From: Portunus trituberculatus
Taxonomy: Eukaryota; Arthropoda; Malacostraca; Decapoda; Portunidae
NCBI RefSeq assembly: GCF_017591435.1
Contig: NC_059294.1
Span: 5,729,501 to 5,793,500, forward strand
Length of the DNA: 64,000 bases
Direction of reading: 5' to 3'
The notes under the pieces were generated by a model. It was not told where the DNA came from, did no database searches, and worked only from the letters and a program-made list of their open reading frames with translations. Shown piece by piece: positions 34,513 to 47,080 of this stretch (the stretch's first letter is position 1; each line of letters begins with the position of its first letter). Position numbers and translations under genes: made by a program.

Positions 34513-37240
34513 ATTTACCTAGTTGTATTTACCTAGTTGTAGTTTTACAGGGCCTGGGCTTTATGCTCGTGTGGCCCCGTCTCTATATCTACACTTATCC
34601 AATCTTACTTTAAAAGTGTGCACACTCGTTGCAGACACTACTTCTTCATCTAAACTGTTCCACATCTCAATACATCTCTGCGGGAAACTATATTTTTTAA
34701 TATCTCTCAGACATCTTCCTTTTCTCAGCTTTTTACTATGCGATCTTGTGCTTCGGATGTCATATTCTTCTCTCAGGATCAGTTTCTCATTATCCACTTG
34801 GTCCATTCCGTTGATCAATTTATAAACTTGTATCAGGTCTCCTCTCTCCCTTTGTTCCAGGGTTGGTAGATCCATAGCCTTTAGTCTCTCCTCATATGTC
34901 ATCCCTTCAAATTCTGGAACCATTCTTGTAGCCATTTTTTGTAGCCTCTCCAATTTCCTTATGTGTTTCTTTTTATGAGGGGTCCACACTACTCCTGCAT
35001 ATTCCAATCTGGGTCTTATTATAGTACTTATCAATTTCTTCATCATTTCTTTGTCCATGTAGTGAAATGCTACTCCAATATTCCTTAGCAAATTATATGT
35101 TTCTCTAAAAATTCTATCAATATGGCTTACTGGTTGATTGTTTTCTTCCATCGTCACTCCTAAGTCCTTTTCCTTTTTGACTTTCTCCAGTTCTACTCCA
35201 TCTCCCATCTTATAGATTCCCACAGGTCGTCTTTCACTCTTTCCCATTTCCATGACATGGCTTTTGTTCACATTGAATTCCATTTCCCACTTCTTACTCC
35301 ATTCCCAGATCTTATTTAGGTCTTCTTGCAGTATTTCACAATCCTCCTTTTGCTTTATAACTCTGCACAGTTTCGTATCATCTGCAAACAAATTTATGTA
35401 GCTGTTCACTCCTTCTGGCATGTCGTTAATATAAATGAGGAAAAGTATTGGTGCCAATACTGACCCCTGTGGCACTCCGCTTTCTACTGCTCTCCACTTG
35501 GACTTCATATCTTTAACTACCGTCCTTATTTCTCTCCCACTCAAATAATTTTCTATCCATCTCAATGTGCTTCCTTTTAAGCCACCCTTCTCCTCTAACT
35601 TCCACAGTAATCTTGCATGTGGCACTTTGTCAAACGCCTTTTTTAAATCCAAATAAATGCAGTCAACCCATCCTCTCTCTCTTGTACTCTATCAACTATT
35701 CTAGAATAGAAACTCAATAAATTAGTTACACAAGACCGTCCTTTTCTAAAACCAAATTGGCTATTTGATATTAATTTGTTGTCTTCAAGGAACTCGATCC
35801 ATTGTTTCTTTATTATTCTTTCACACATCTTGCATATTACACTAGTTAGTGATACCGGTCTGTAATTTAAAGGTTCTTCCTTCCTTCTGCTCTTATATAT
35901 GGGAACCACCTCAGCTCTTTTCCATTCTACTGGCACTGTTCCATTTTCTATTGAGCATTTTATGATGTTGTATATAGGACTTGCTAGTTCTTCCCTACAT
36001 TCTTTCAGTATTCTGCCTGAGACTTCATCCGGTCCCATTGCCTTCTCTTCATCCAGTTCCTTCATTAACTCTTTTATTTCAAGCTTGGTTACTTTAATCT
36101 CTTTCATATAGATTGTCTCTCCATTACCCTGTGGCCTCTCAAATTTGGATTCCTTAGTAAAGACCTCCTGGAATTTTTATTTAATAGTTCTGCCATACTT
36201 TTTGGGTCTTTCACCATCCCGTTCTCTCCTTTTAACCTTTCTATTGTTTCTTTTTGCCTAATTTTTCCATTTATGAATCTATAGAACAATTTTGGTTGCT
36301 CCTTACATTTTTCGACAATGTCTTTTTTTAAGTTCTTTTCCTCTTCCTTCCTCACCTTAACATATTCATTTCTCACTGCCTTGAAGTTTTCCTTATTTGC
36401 TGGATTCCTATTTCTCCTCCACCTTTTCCATGCTCCATCTCTTTTCTCCTTTGCCCTAGCACACCTTGCATTAAACCAATCTTTCTTTCCTTCTTCTTTA
36501 GGTCTATATTTTGGGACATATTCCCTGACTCCTGTTTTGTATATTTCCAAAAATAAGTTATATTTGTCTTGCATTGTCTCTGAGTTTTCCATCTCCTCCC
36601 AGTCTACGTTTTTAAAATAGTTCTTGAGATTCTCAATATCAGCCTTTCTGTAATTTAATCGGTCTCCTTTGTATGAATCGTCTCTATCTTCCTTTCCTCT
36701 TCTATATCTATTTCTAATATTGCATGGTCACTCTTTCCCAATGGGCACTTATATCTTATATCATCATTCATTTGTATACTCCTTGTAAAAACTAGGTCCA
36801 ATCTCGCCGGCTCGTCGTTTCCTCTGAATCTTGTGCATTACTTTACTCTCTGGTCCATCATATTGTCTATCATTAGGTTCAAGAATCTTTCTCCCAGGCT
36901 TCTTCCCCATACCACTTTCATAATTTTTCCAGTCCACTTCTTTACAGTTGAAATCTCCTAGTAATATCACTTTTCTCCTTTCTTTAACGATTCTCATTAG
37001 ACTCCTTATTGTGTCATCTATCATGTCTTTATATTCTTGATTGGTCCACGAATTTGCTTTTGGTGGCACATATATTACAATGATTGTTATCTCTTTTTTA
37101 TTAATATGCATCTTAATATACAATACTTCTGCTTTTCCTTCCCCACATTCCATTTCATTTATCACTATCTCTTTCCTTAACATAATCATGACTCCTCCTC
37201 CTCCTCCTTTACCCACTCTGTCTCTTCTCCATACATGTAT
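34513..37240 (-). mobile_element. LINE copy B, (AC)n-flanked, 5'-truncated in the endonuclease
   Basis: The best preserved copy of the AC-associated LINE. On the minus strand the endonuclease starts inside the domain (GKGGGGGVMIMLRKEI, VIYVPPKANSW, GDFNCKEVDW; 36764-37216). A linker follows (36104-36592), then RT fingers (LNYRPVSLTSVICKMCERI, FGFRKGRSCVTNLLSF; 35643-36107). The palm and C-terminal region (GVPQGSVLAPILFLIYINDM, FADDTKL; 34561-35652) is open for 363 codons. A few frameshifts, for example near 35645, break the ORF. The tail has a doubled TATTTACCTAGTTG at 34513-34540. GT tracts abut both ends (34489-34512, 37241-37259). Confidence 0.92.
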
Positions 37241-37259
37241 GTGTGTGTGTGTGTGTGTG
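37241..37259. repeat. (GT)n abutting the 5' end of LINE copy B
   Basis: A GT tract that begins at the truncated 5' end of copy B. Confidence 0.93.
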
Positions 37260-37581
37260 CTGTGAACCAGTTAATAAAATTTTGTAATGAAGGAAAGATT
37301 AAATGACTCAATTGTAAGATGTACAGATTTTTAGTTTTTCTATGAAATTTGTTTTTGTCAAAGATGAATGTGATCAATCTGTGTTATTGATTTTTTTGTG
37401 GAGGCATCTCTTTTTGAGGAGGAATGAGTGATGAATGGCTTTCTTGTATTTATTTGTTAGGCATTGATGAGTGCAGTTTGTGAGTGGTGGTGTTTGTATG
37501 TGTAAGGAGTGATGAGTGGCTGAGTTGCACATGTTCCCTGGGTGTTAGTGAGTGTAGTGAGAGTTTGCATTTCCCTGACAG

Positions 37582-38057
37582 GAAGTGCTGCACTGGTAGC
37601 GTGGCGTCGAGGGAAGCGCCTCTTTGTATCCCTGCCCAATACTTTATTGAACATATGAAGATGCTCCAGAGTTTCAAGAAGGGAATGACACACACACTTT
37701 GCTGTACTCCAAGTAAGGATAATAAATTGTCAAGTAGTAGGTATTTTGACATTGTTCCAAATAGTGTGGCTTTCCTTGGCTGTGTTTTTGATATACCTTC
37801 CTGTACCACAAATGTGATTACATGTGAGCAGTTTTGACAATTTCAGATTGATAGATGACATGAAGGTAAGAAATTGCTAAACATGAACTTTTGCTGACTC
37901 CTTTCTTTTTGTTGCAGGCTTTTGGAAGTCCAGCGGCACACTGCACACTGCTTTCAAAAACGTGTGTGCAGAGTGCAAGACAAAGAGGGGCAAGGATGGA
38001 GAATGCTTCAATATTCACAGCATCATTGGTTCATGCTTTCTTTTTTGTGGAAAGTAG
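37582..38057 (+). other. Two exon-like segments, unrecognised Cys-rich frame
   Basis: Segment 37582-37712 has a good acceptor (TTCCCTGACAG) and a donor (CCAA then GTAAGG). Segment 37918 onward has a strong acceptor (TTTCTTTTTGTTGCAG). Joined, an ATG at 37655 reads through the junction in phase 1 to TAG at 38055-38057, giving 65 residues with seven cysteines (LCCTPSFWKSS, NVCAECKTKRG, GECF, SCFLFC). The first segment is also open upstream of that ATG. No family is recognised, and it lies among LINE copies. It may be a minor gene, a lncRNA or chance. Confidence 0.25.
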
Positions 38058-38385
38058 TGCACACAGTTTTAACCGAAGGATTATGTCATCATTCATATTC
38101 ATAGATTTCATGACTTAACATTGTGTTGACCTTTGTGTAACAAGTCACTTCATTACATGTAAGCATATATTTAGCTACAAGGAGTAACGTTTTATGAAAT
38201 TTGTAATGTATAAAACTGACTTGTAAGAGATCTTGCATTATGAAGACTTGTTTAGAGGTCTTTGTTTATTAGCATGATCTAGTTGTGTCAGTCTTAACAG
38301 TCCAGATTGTACAGACATGAACCATTGTCCATTGCACTTCTTTGAGATGGAATTTCAGTTAACGCTGCAAGATGTGTGTGTGTGT

Positions 38386-39053
38386 ATTTACCTAGTTGTA
38401 GTTTTACAGGGCCTGGGTTTTACGCTCGTGTGGCCTCGTCTCCATATCTACACTTATCCAATTTTTCTTTAATAAAACTATGCACACTCATTGCTGACAC
38501 CACTTCTTCACTCAAACTGTTCCACGTCTCAACACATCTTTGTGGGAAACTATGTTTTTTAACATCTCTCAGACATCTTTCCTTTCTCGGCTTTTTACTA
38601 TGTGATCTTGTGCTTCGAATGTCATATTCTTCTCTCAGGATCAGTTTCTCATTATCCACTTGGTCCATTCCGTTGATTAATTTATAAACTTGTATCAGAT
38701 CCCCTCTTTCCCTTCTCTGTTCCAGGGTTGGTAGATCCATAGCCTTTAGTCTCTCCTCATATGTCATTCCCTTCAAATTCTGGAACCATTCTTGTAGCCA
38801 TTTTTTGTAGTCTCTCCAACTTCTTTATGTGTTTCTTTTTATGAGGGGTCCACACTACTGCATATTCCAATCTGGTTCTTATTATAGTACTTATCAATTT
38901 CTTCATCATTTCTTTGTCCATGTAGTGAAATGCTATTCCAATATTCCTTAGCAAATTATATGTCTCTGAAAATTCTATCAATATAGCTTACTGGTTGATT
39001 GTTTTCTTCCATTGTCACTCCTAAGTCCTTTTTTACTTTCTCCAGTTCTACTC
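38386..39053 (-). mobile_element. LINE copy C, (AC)n-flanked 3' fragment
   Basis: The 3' part of the same LINE family as copies A and B, reading the RT C-terminal region (NLLRNIGIAFHYMDKEMMKK, GMTYEERLKAMDLPTLEQR) with frameshifts near 38770. It is very similar to copy B. It is cut at its 5' end within the sequence for the RT C-terminal domain, exactly where TGTG begins (39054). Its tail abuts GTGT at 38374-38385. Confidence 0.9.
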
Positions 39054-39106
39054 TGTGTGTGTGTGTGCAGCTTTGTGGGCAAGTGTGTCAGTCATTCCTT
39101 GATGTC

Positions 39107-39466
39107 AGTGTTTTTCATTTAGGCAAAAATGTTGTGTGTAATTAGGTTTATATATATTTTTGAGTGAGAATATTTTGACTGATTAAATAGTAAGTTTCTC
39201 AACTTTCTAGAGCTTTGCTGTTACTGTTCTGTGCAAGATTTCAGGGGCTGTATTCCACAAACCATCATAGCTAATAACGTGGCTGTAGTGTTTTTCATTT
39301 AGGCAAAAATGTTGTGTGTAATTAGGTTTATATATATTTTTGAGTGAGAATATTTTGACTGATTAAATAGTAAGTTTCTCAACTTTCTAGAGCTTTGCTG
39401 TTACTGTTCTGTGCAAGATTTCAGGGGCTGTATTCCACAAACCATCATAGCTAATAACGTGGCTGT
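39107..39466 (+). repeat. Perfect tandem duplication, 2 x 180 bp
   Basis: Positions 39107-39286 and 39287-39466 read identically base for base, starting AGTGTTTTTCATTTAGG. Identity points to a very recent duplication or an assembly artefact. No gene is recognised in it. Confidence 0.95.
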
Positions 39467-40011
39467 AGTGAGACAAAATGGTGCATTTTAGATACAAATT
39501 CCTCTATGACAGGCTCTAACCTTGTGACTTGTCATAAGTGCCAAGACAGTGTTAACCTTGTTGTAGCGCTGCCAACTGCCGTCTTAAAACTCTTGTTAAC
39601 ATTGTGGGAACTTGGCTGTATGTACCATAGCATGATCCTCGATAGTTTTTATTATTAATTAATGATAAATATCCATAATGATGACTAAATAATGTCCTTC
39701 TTTGATACAGTAATTTATCATTATAGATAACTGCTGAGAGGGGTACGATCAATTTTCCCCAGAGTCAAAGAAACCTTGCCCCACGTGGCTTGCATGTGTT
39801 GGGCATAATCTTCTCCTGTTTGTTATGTTTCTTTTGTTTGGATACACAGTCTAACTATTCCCAAAGTAGTAATATGATGTCAAGGAGCTATTTTTTTCTT
39901 TACATATAAGTTGACAAGTAATGAGCCTAAAGATCAATAGTGGAGTGATGGTCAGGCATGGAATGAGACCTGAGGCTAACTGTTTAGAATGCAACCCCAG
40001 AATGATAGTCT

Positions 40012-40014
<3 letters not shown>

Positions 40015-40099
<85 letters not shown>
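40015..40099. repeat. (TA)n microsatellite
   Basis: An uninterrupted TA repeat of about 85 bases in a gene-free stretch. Confidence 0.97.
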
Positions 40100-40101
<2 letters not shown>

Positions 40102-40374
40102 ATAATATAGTGTTGCAAGGGACAACATGCTGTTTGAGAGTAATGTCAATGTGAAATGCTTAAAAAATTATTTTACTTTTTGCAATGAAGATGGTCTCAT
40201 AATACTACTTATGTTATGTTCATTTATTTTGTTATTTTAGGTAAATGTATGTATGGATGGCAATGATTGGTGGAATGAGGTACATACAGGGACTGCTGCC
40301 ATGTATGTGCAGGCCTCATGGTGTCTGTTGCAACTTTCCTCATTTTTATTTCTCTAATACTTTTAAATAATTTT

Positions 40375-41110
40375 GTATTCGCAGAGTAATGTAGTACTTG
40401 AAAAATTGTCCCAGTTGGAAATTGCATTAATTATTTTAAGTTGAAATTGTAAAAATTTTAGAAGTTCTGCAATTCTACTGTAAAAATTTATTTGTTGAAA
40501 ATGTAAAAATTCTGCAATTCTACTGTAAACTGAAAATTTATTTGTTGAAAATGTAAAAATGTAGAAATTCTGCAATGCTACTGTAAAAATTATTGTACTG
40601 TAAAAATTATTCCAAGTTGAAAATTTTGTGTAGTTTTTAAAAACATTTAAAATGTAAAAATGTAGAAATTCTGTGATTCTACTGTAAAAATTATTGTACT
40701 GTAAAAATTATGAAATTCTGTGATTCTACTGTAAAAATTATTGTACTGTAAAAATTATTCTTGTACTGTAAAAATTATGAAATTCTGTGATTCTACTGTA
40801 AAAATTATTGTACTGTAAAAATTATTCTAAGTTGAAAGTTTTGGTAGAGTTTTTAAAAATATTTGTTTAAAATGTAAAAAATGTAGAAATTCTGTGATTC
40901 TACTGTAAAAATTATTGTACTGTAAAATTATTCTTGTAAAATTATTGTAAGTTGAAAATTTTGGTAGAGTTTTCTAAGTTGAAAGTTTTTTGAGTTTTTA
41001 AAAATATTTGTTTAAAATGTAAAAAATGTAGAAATTCTGTGATTCTACTGTAAAAATTATTGTACTGTAAAAATTATACTGTAAAAATTATTCTATGTTG
41101 AAAATTTTGG
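40375..41110. repeat. AT-rich minisatellite
   Basis: Units combine CTGTAAAAATTATTGTA, GAAATTCTGTGATTCTA, AAAATGTAGAAATTC and GTTGAAAATTTTGGTAGAG in changing order. Short units of about 20-60 bases are nested in a longer block that recurs several times. It fills 700 bases and contains no gene. Confidence 0.85.
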
Positions 41111-44100
41111 TAGAGTTTTCAGAGTTTATACAAAAATGTGTCGATTGAATAAAAGGGAAGGAAGGGAGACTCTTCATTGTATTTTTAACCCAAATAGACA
41201 TATGCACTTTCTCCGGAGACTCTTCGGAGTATTTATGACTTAGCACAGTTTTTTGAGCAGTTTTACAGGGGATTTTTCAGTTTTTTGACCAGTTTTACGG
41301 ATTTTTCAGCATTTTTTTGCCACTTTCCAGCCATTTAGACAGTTTTTCAGCTATAAATTGCTGCTATTTTTTCAAGTTTGGGGTGGTTTGCCATTTTAGT
41401 GGCCCAAATTTAGTGGGCCAAAATGAGTGAGCTCCCTAGGCTTTTTAATTAATTAATAGAATTTTTTTTTTCAATTAAAATAATTTTTTTTTCAATGACA
41501 GGATTTTTTTGATTCATAGAAAAAAAATTTATATTTTCAATGAAAACTTTTATTTAATGCTGAAAACTACATATATACACTTTATTGGTGTTATAATAAG
41601 GAAGGTTAGGGCTTCATATTATTAATTAGGTTAGGCTCCAGATAATGTTAGGTTAGGTCTAGTAAGCTCCAGGTGTGTTTCGTAAGTAATCTAAAAGGAA
41701 AACTATAGATAGCATCAATATCAATTATCTATTTATTATTAAGTACTAACAATAGTTATGTGGGTACATTCCAGAACATCTATAGCATCAATATCAATGA
41801 TCTATCTAGCATCAATATCAATGATCTATTTATTATTAAGTACTAACAATAGAACAACAGAACAACGAAGAAATAACCAACACTTATGTGGGTACATCCA
41901 CATTAGATAGAAGGAATAACATTACAAATGATCGGCAACATGTATTGGTTGTGTTAGGTTAGATGAAGCAAGGCAGTCTGTCCCTCCCTGGATGGCAATG
42001 CTGTTGTCAGGGCAGGGTCCAATTCCTCTGTGGAAGGTGCTGCAAGGCAGCGTGTCCTCCCTCCCTGGATGGTACACGTGTTGTCAGGGCAGAGCTTGTG
42101 CGAGGCAGGGTCCAAATCCTCCGTGGAAGGTGCATGCAACGAGGCAGTGTGTCCTCCCTCCCTGGATGGACCCACGTGTTTTAAGGGTAGAGCTGGCGCG
42201 GGTGGAGTCCATTTCCTCCGCGGAGGGTGCAGCGAGACGCTTAGTCTTTCAGTGCAAGAAGAGCCAGTTTCCTGCCGCAGGTTGGGGGGTTGTTAGGACA
42301 CGCTGGTTTGATTCTCCCTTTAGTGGCAGGACCTGTAACAATTTTACCGTTACACTTAAATCATGAACAACCTTGCCATAAAATTTAATTTAATGTAGGC
42401 TAGCGAGATGAGGTTGTGTGGTGTGGTGTGAGTGCGCCCTGTTTAATGTTTTAGTGCATTCCACTTGCCCATCACTAATGAACACTAATTTATAATACTT
42501 ATATCCAAATCTCACTTTTTTAAAAACAAATATCACCGGTATTCCTCATTCTATTCCGAATCTTACGAGTATTGCTTCTATCACCTTCGTTATATTACCT
42601 TTAACACAAAGACCGAACAATTCCTGATAACCTACGCCCCCAATGAACCAGTTCATACGGCCCAGCTCCTATCTGTGCCGGACCGCACGCCTCCGCAGTC
42701 TGCGTACTCTTCTGAAGAGAAAGACTGATATCATATGGACACAGATTAGCCGACATCATATGGACACAGATTAGGAGGAGGAGGAGGAGGAGGATGCCGG
42801 GGGTTCCGACTCCGAGACGCTTCGGCGGGTGCAAGTCTGACTCGACCGCCGCTGTGTGATGAGTTGGCTCCGGTGAAACGGATGTGGCTCTTCCAAGTTC
42901 GTAGTCCGCAGATGGAGGGACGCCGGTGCAAGACTTGTGGCGGGACGTGCTCTATCTCCTGACTTGACTTGTCCATGTTTAAGGGATGGCCGGCATGACC
43001 CAAACTTCTGCATTGTTGTATACAGCTGCAACAATAAAGTTATCAATTAATAATACCCTTCACCTGCTGTGTCATTAAATCATTTATGCCAAATTCTAAG
43101 ACCTTTTCTATGATAAGGACAAATTACAGTATCACTGACTAGCCTTAAATTAAATGCAACAACGTAATATTACTTGAATCAACTAGCGTGTGGTGCTGTA
43201 CCTAGCATGTGCACCACAATACCCCGAAACTAAATCCTCGATTCTTCCTGGACTTCACCAGATAGTGACAATCGTGGACAATTGAACAGCCCACAAAATA
43301 GTTACTTTACAGTAACTCATTGAAGGAAAACCGTTCCAAATCAATTTTACATACATTTCAAATATAGTAAAGTACATTGGAACAGACGATGAAAGTGACG
43401 CGGGACTGAACAAACAACAAACATGAGACCCTCCAACACTCTCTCCCCACTTAAATTCCCCACTCAACTTCATATTAAATCCTCCACTCACTGATCATAC
43501 AAACACGAAACTCACCTGATCACGTTACCCACCTGATCAGAGACGCATGGCCGCCTCAATCCTCTTGCGTTACCCTCGCTCATCCCCACTCAAATCCACT
43601 GTCCCGGGTGACAATTTATTCAATGCTAAATACTTTTTTTCCTTAATCTATTCCTCCTTACACAGTGTTGCAGCACACAATGCTAACATGCACTCAATAT
43701 TTCTACCATGCACTCAACTTAATATTCCTACTCATAAAGTTCCTTTATTTTAATTAGGCGCTCGGTACGGCAATTTTCCTTCTTAGGCCTACAGAGCCAC
43801 CCAAGCACACCCGATCCACCTTGGCTCTCCTTAAAAAACATACCATCCTTACCGATACAACAGCCATTTCAAAGCTTTCACACAAAAACCGTACTCACAT
43901 TCAGAAACATTATTTACTAAATACACAAAATGTAGCATACCGTGACGTTTCAACACTTAATTGATTCTTTACATTTAATGGTACAGTACTGGTTCACAAC
44001 ACATACGAAACTGGGGCTGAAACGTCACGGCACCCAACAACTCCCTCACACAACGCAATATCCCACTAAACGTTGTTCTCCGTGGTGTCGCCCAAGCTGG

Positions 44101-44232
44101 TGCACCTACTCCTTACAACCTGGATTTACCCAAGGAATGTCAAATTTACGTCAACAATGAGTGAAACCCCTATCCTACACCTACCACAGACCATACGTTT
44201 GGCACTAGGGGTTATCCCCACACTTCCTCTGA

Positions 44233-44264
<32 letters not shown>

Positions 44265-46008
44265 CACTATTTTTTCCATTTCACAAATTCTACAATCACT
44301 TACATTTACACTTACGAATAAAGATTTCTTTAGATACTTGGTGAAAGGACGGCCATGTGGCTGGTAAGGAGGCTAGCTGGGTAATCGCAGACCGATGTTC
44401 AGGCTCCCTCCATCTCGAATAGGAACGAAGCTGCCACGTAGCGGCGATACATGAACGTCACGGGCTCGAAATAGATATGGAATACAAGGGAGAGGGAGTT
44501 CAAAACGCTTCAGGTAGCTTTCTCGAAAGATATCGAATCCGAGGGGGAAGGGGTTCAAAACGCTTCAGGTAGCACTATCGGATCGTTACACACAAAACTT
44601 CGGAGCTTGATATACAACTAAATCTGAACACAAGAGACACTAAACGGAACATAATGGAGACCCACGAAAAATCCTACACGTAACTCATACCAAGGTTCGT
44701 GACGAGCTTTGTCTATATCTGCGCCACCGCTCAGTGGTGAGAGGCCGTGATACACAGACCGTAAGCACCGCTAAAAGCATTTTGCAGCCATCCTATTCAA
44801 TGCACACCCAAGCTCTGTCGTGGACATGCCTACACCACGGAGTTGTGAGCATGGGCTGCGCTCAACAAAAGCGCTTTCCATTAAAAGAACACTCCGGCTT
44901 TGTTTCATTAAGGAATGGCAACTTCCAGTACGGATTAACTATCATCAAACTGATCTTAAGAAATGCTCTATAAAACACAGTTCCACTAAATATCAGGTAA
45001 CACTTACTATCTAAAACAAAGCATGAAACTTTCAAATACTTCTGTTCATAAAATGGTAAAGTTCCTCCACTACACATGCACACCATCAGCATCACTGTAC
45101 AGTGTAACATACCTTCCCGACCTACAACACGAGAGGGATGACACCAAACCAACACACAATCTTACCAAGTTGATAAAACTCGTAACAATACAGTGGGCAG
45201 ACATTTCTTGGCGCACACACGTCTTACCTGCACAACGCCTATACAGAAGAAACCGTTCCCTTGTGCCTCACTGCTTTCCGCTTCACCTTCTACTCATACT
45301 CCCCTCCTCCACCCTCCCTTGTTTGCAATAAAGACACTAGCTAACTAACTAACCACTCTCTGTGAGCATCGTTCTATATAAGCATTGTTATCTTTAGTTT
45401 AAGCCGGTGATAACCTACGTAGGCCTCAAACCTTCTCACTCACGTGACTCTCCTTTACATAGCTTTGTTTAAACATTTATCTATCTGTCTATCTATCGAT
45501 CTATCTATGTCTATCTATCTATCTACCTATTTATCTGCATACACACACACACACACAGCTTGTTTCAGCGAGGCCGGGATGCTACCAACCACCTGTCACC
45601 TGCTACCTGGGCCCTGCCACCAGTGTTAATCAATACAGACACACACCTAATCATTCCTCAAACAATTTCATGATGTACTTTTAAGCAACTGTGCTTTTTG
45701 ACCAGGCAATTTCACGTCCTCGCTGTATTCACTATTCACCTCAAGATCGCTTAAGGGAACACCTTCCACGTTTGGGAGGCACTGGTGACTAGTGACTGGT
45801 GATAAGCTCTTGTCGTCCACTCGTTCACTGCATAAACAGTGAGTAACAATCACAAGGAGGCTACTCGTACAACGCTTCACCATATCTCAAGTGGCAATGA
45901 CCAAATTAGTGATACTCTCAAACGTGGAAGCGACGCCTTTAAAAAGTGACAACAACAACAATGCATGTGGAGTGCATTTTGTATATATTGTGCAATTAAG
46001 GTCACCTT

Positions 46009-46010
<2 letters not shown>
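41111..46010. other. Gene-poor region with small repeats
   Basis: I see no supported gene in this 4.9 kb. It contains T-rich sequence with TTAGG-like words (41615-41670, 41950-41965), a GC-rich minisatellite (41984-42260), a GGA tract (42774-42793), a poly(A) run (44237-44265), a near-repeat of GTTCAAAACGCTTCAGGTAG (44499 and 44550 regions) and a TATC tract near 45479-45535. A minus-strand open frame of 71 codons at 45668-45883 begins with a short signal-like stretch but has no recognised family. Confidence 0.5.
41984..42260 (+). repeat. GC-rich minisatellite, about three units
   Basis: The words CTCCCTGGATGG, GTCAGGGCAG and TCCGTGGAAGGTG recur three times in the same order at spacings of about 77 and 97 bases. 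The units have diverged by substitutions and indels. Parallel open frames on both strands are repeat translations. Confidence 0.8.

Positions 46011-46011
<1 letters not shown>

Positions 46012-46052
<41 letters not shown>
46012..46052. repeat. (AC)n abutting a SINE head
   Basis: An AC tract that ends at the first base of the tRNA-like head of the type 2 SINE. Confidence 0.95.
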
Positions 46053-46054
<2 letters not shown>

Positions 46055-46346
46055 CCCGGTAGCTCAGTGGTTAGAGCGCTGGCTTCACAAGCCAGATGAC
46101 CGGGATTCGATCCCCCGGCCGGGTGGAGATATTTGGGTGTGTCTCCTTTCACGTGTAGCCCCTGTTCACCTAGCAGTGAGTAGGTACGGGATGTTAATCG
46201 AGGAGTTGTGACCTTGTTGTCCCGGTGTGTGGTGTGTGCCTGGTCTCAGACTTATCCCAAGATCGGAAATTATGAGCTCTGAGCTCGTTCCGTAGGGTAA
46301 CGTCTGGCTGTCTCATCAGAGACTGCAGCAGATCAAACAGTGAATT
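46053..46346 (+). mobile_element. tRNA-derived SINE, type 2, (AC)n-flanked
   Basis: The first 75 bases fold as a tRNA: acceptor GGCCCGG with CCGGGTGG, box A TAGCTCAGTGGTTAGAG, anticodon stem CTGGC/GCCAG with loop TTCACAA (anticodon CAC, valine-like), and box B GATTCGATCCC. A body of about 220 bases follows (CCCTGTTCACCTAGCAG, AGGTACGGGATG, GAGCTCTGAGCTCG) and the tail CAGTGAATT runs into (AC)n at 46347-46366. The body shared with type 1 copies shows it is a SINE and not a tRNA gene. Confidence 0.9.
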
Positions 46347-46688
46347 ACACACACACACACACACATATACATTGATATAAATAATAATAGTGTTGTTCTC
46401 TAATAGTACTAATGGTTATTCCTTATATATTATATAGTGTGAGGGTTAAGACAGTAGGAAAAATTAGAGATGAAAAGATGGATGGATGGAATAAGGGGAA
46501 AAATGGACACTATACCACTAGGCTGATAAAGCTTCAACGCTACCTACATCTTCCACCGTCCAACTATATAGGTATATAACTATATAACATTATAGAGAAT
46601 AACCATTAATACTACTAGATTCTTTCCTATTTAGGCCTCGAGTTAATAAGGGGCAAACTGAACTATTATCTTCGCTCCTCCGATAACC

Positions 46689-46691
<3 letters not shown>

Positions 46692-46732
<41 letters not shown>
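46692..46732. repeat. (CT)n microsatellite
   Basis: A CT tract 55 bases left of the GA tract that flanks the large LINE. Confidence 0.95.
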
Positions 46733-46735
<3 letters not shown>

Positions 46736-46781
46736 AAGTAATTTTCTATTAGCATATTGTGAAGAAGTAGGAAGCAAAATC

Positions 46782-46907
<126 letters not shown>

Positions 46908-46960
46908 ATTTGATTTGATAAATTTATTATACAAAAACGTATCAAAGAGTACAAAATACT

Positions 46961-47034
<74 letters not shown>

Positions 47035-47080
47035 GCGTGAGGCCACGCAGGGCCAAAGAAACCCTCGCAAGGCAAGGGGA

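Noticed and set aside
41954..42366. Several parallel frames with Cys and Gly
   Set aside because: They follow the units of a GC-rich minisatellite and occur on both strands.
46053..46127. A complete-looking tRNA-Val (CAC) cloverleaf
   Set aside because: The same head is attached to a shared SINE body here and on the opposite strand near 58859, so it is a SINE head and not a tRNA gene.
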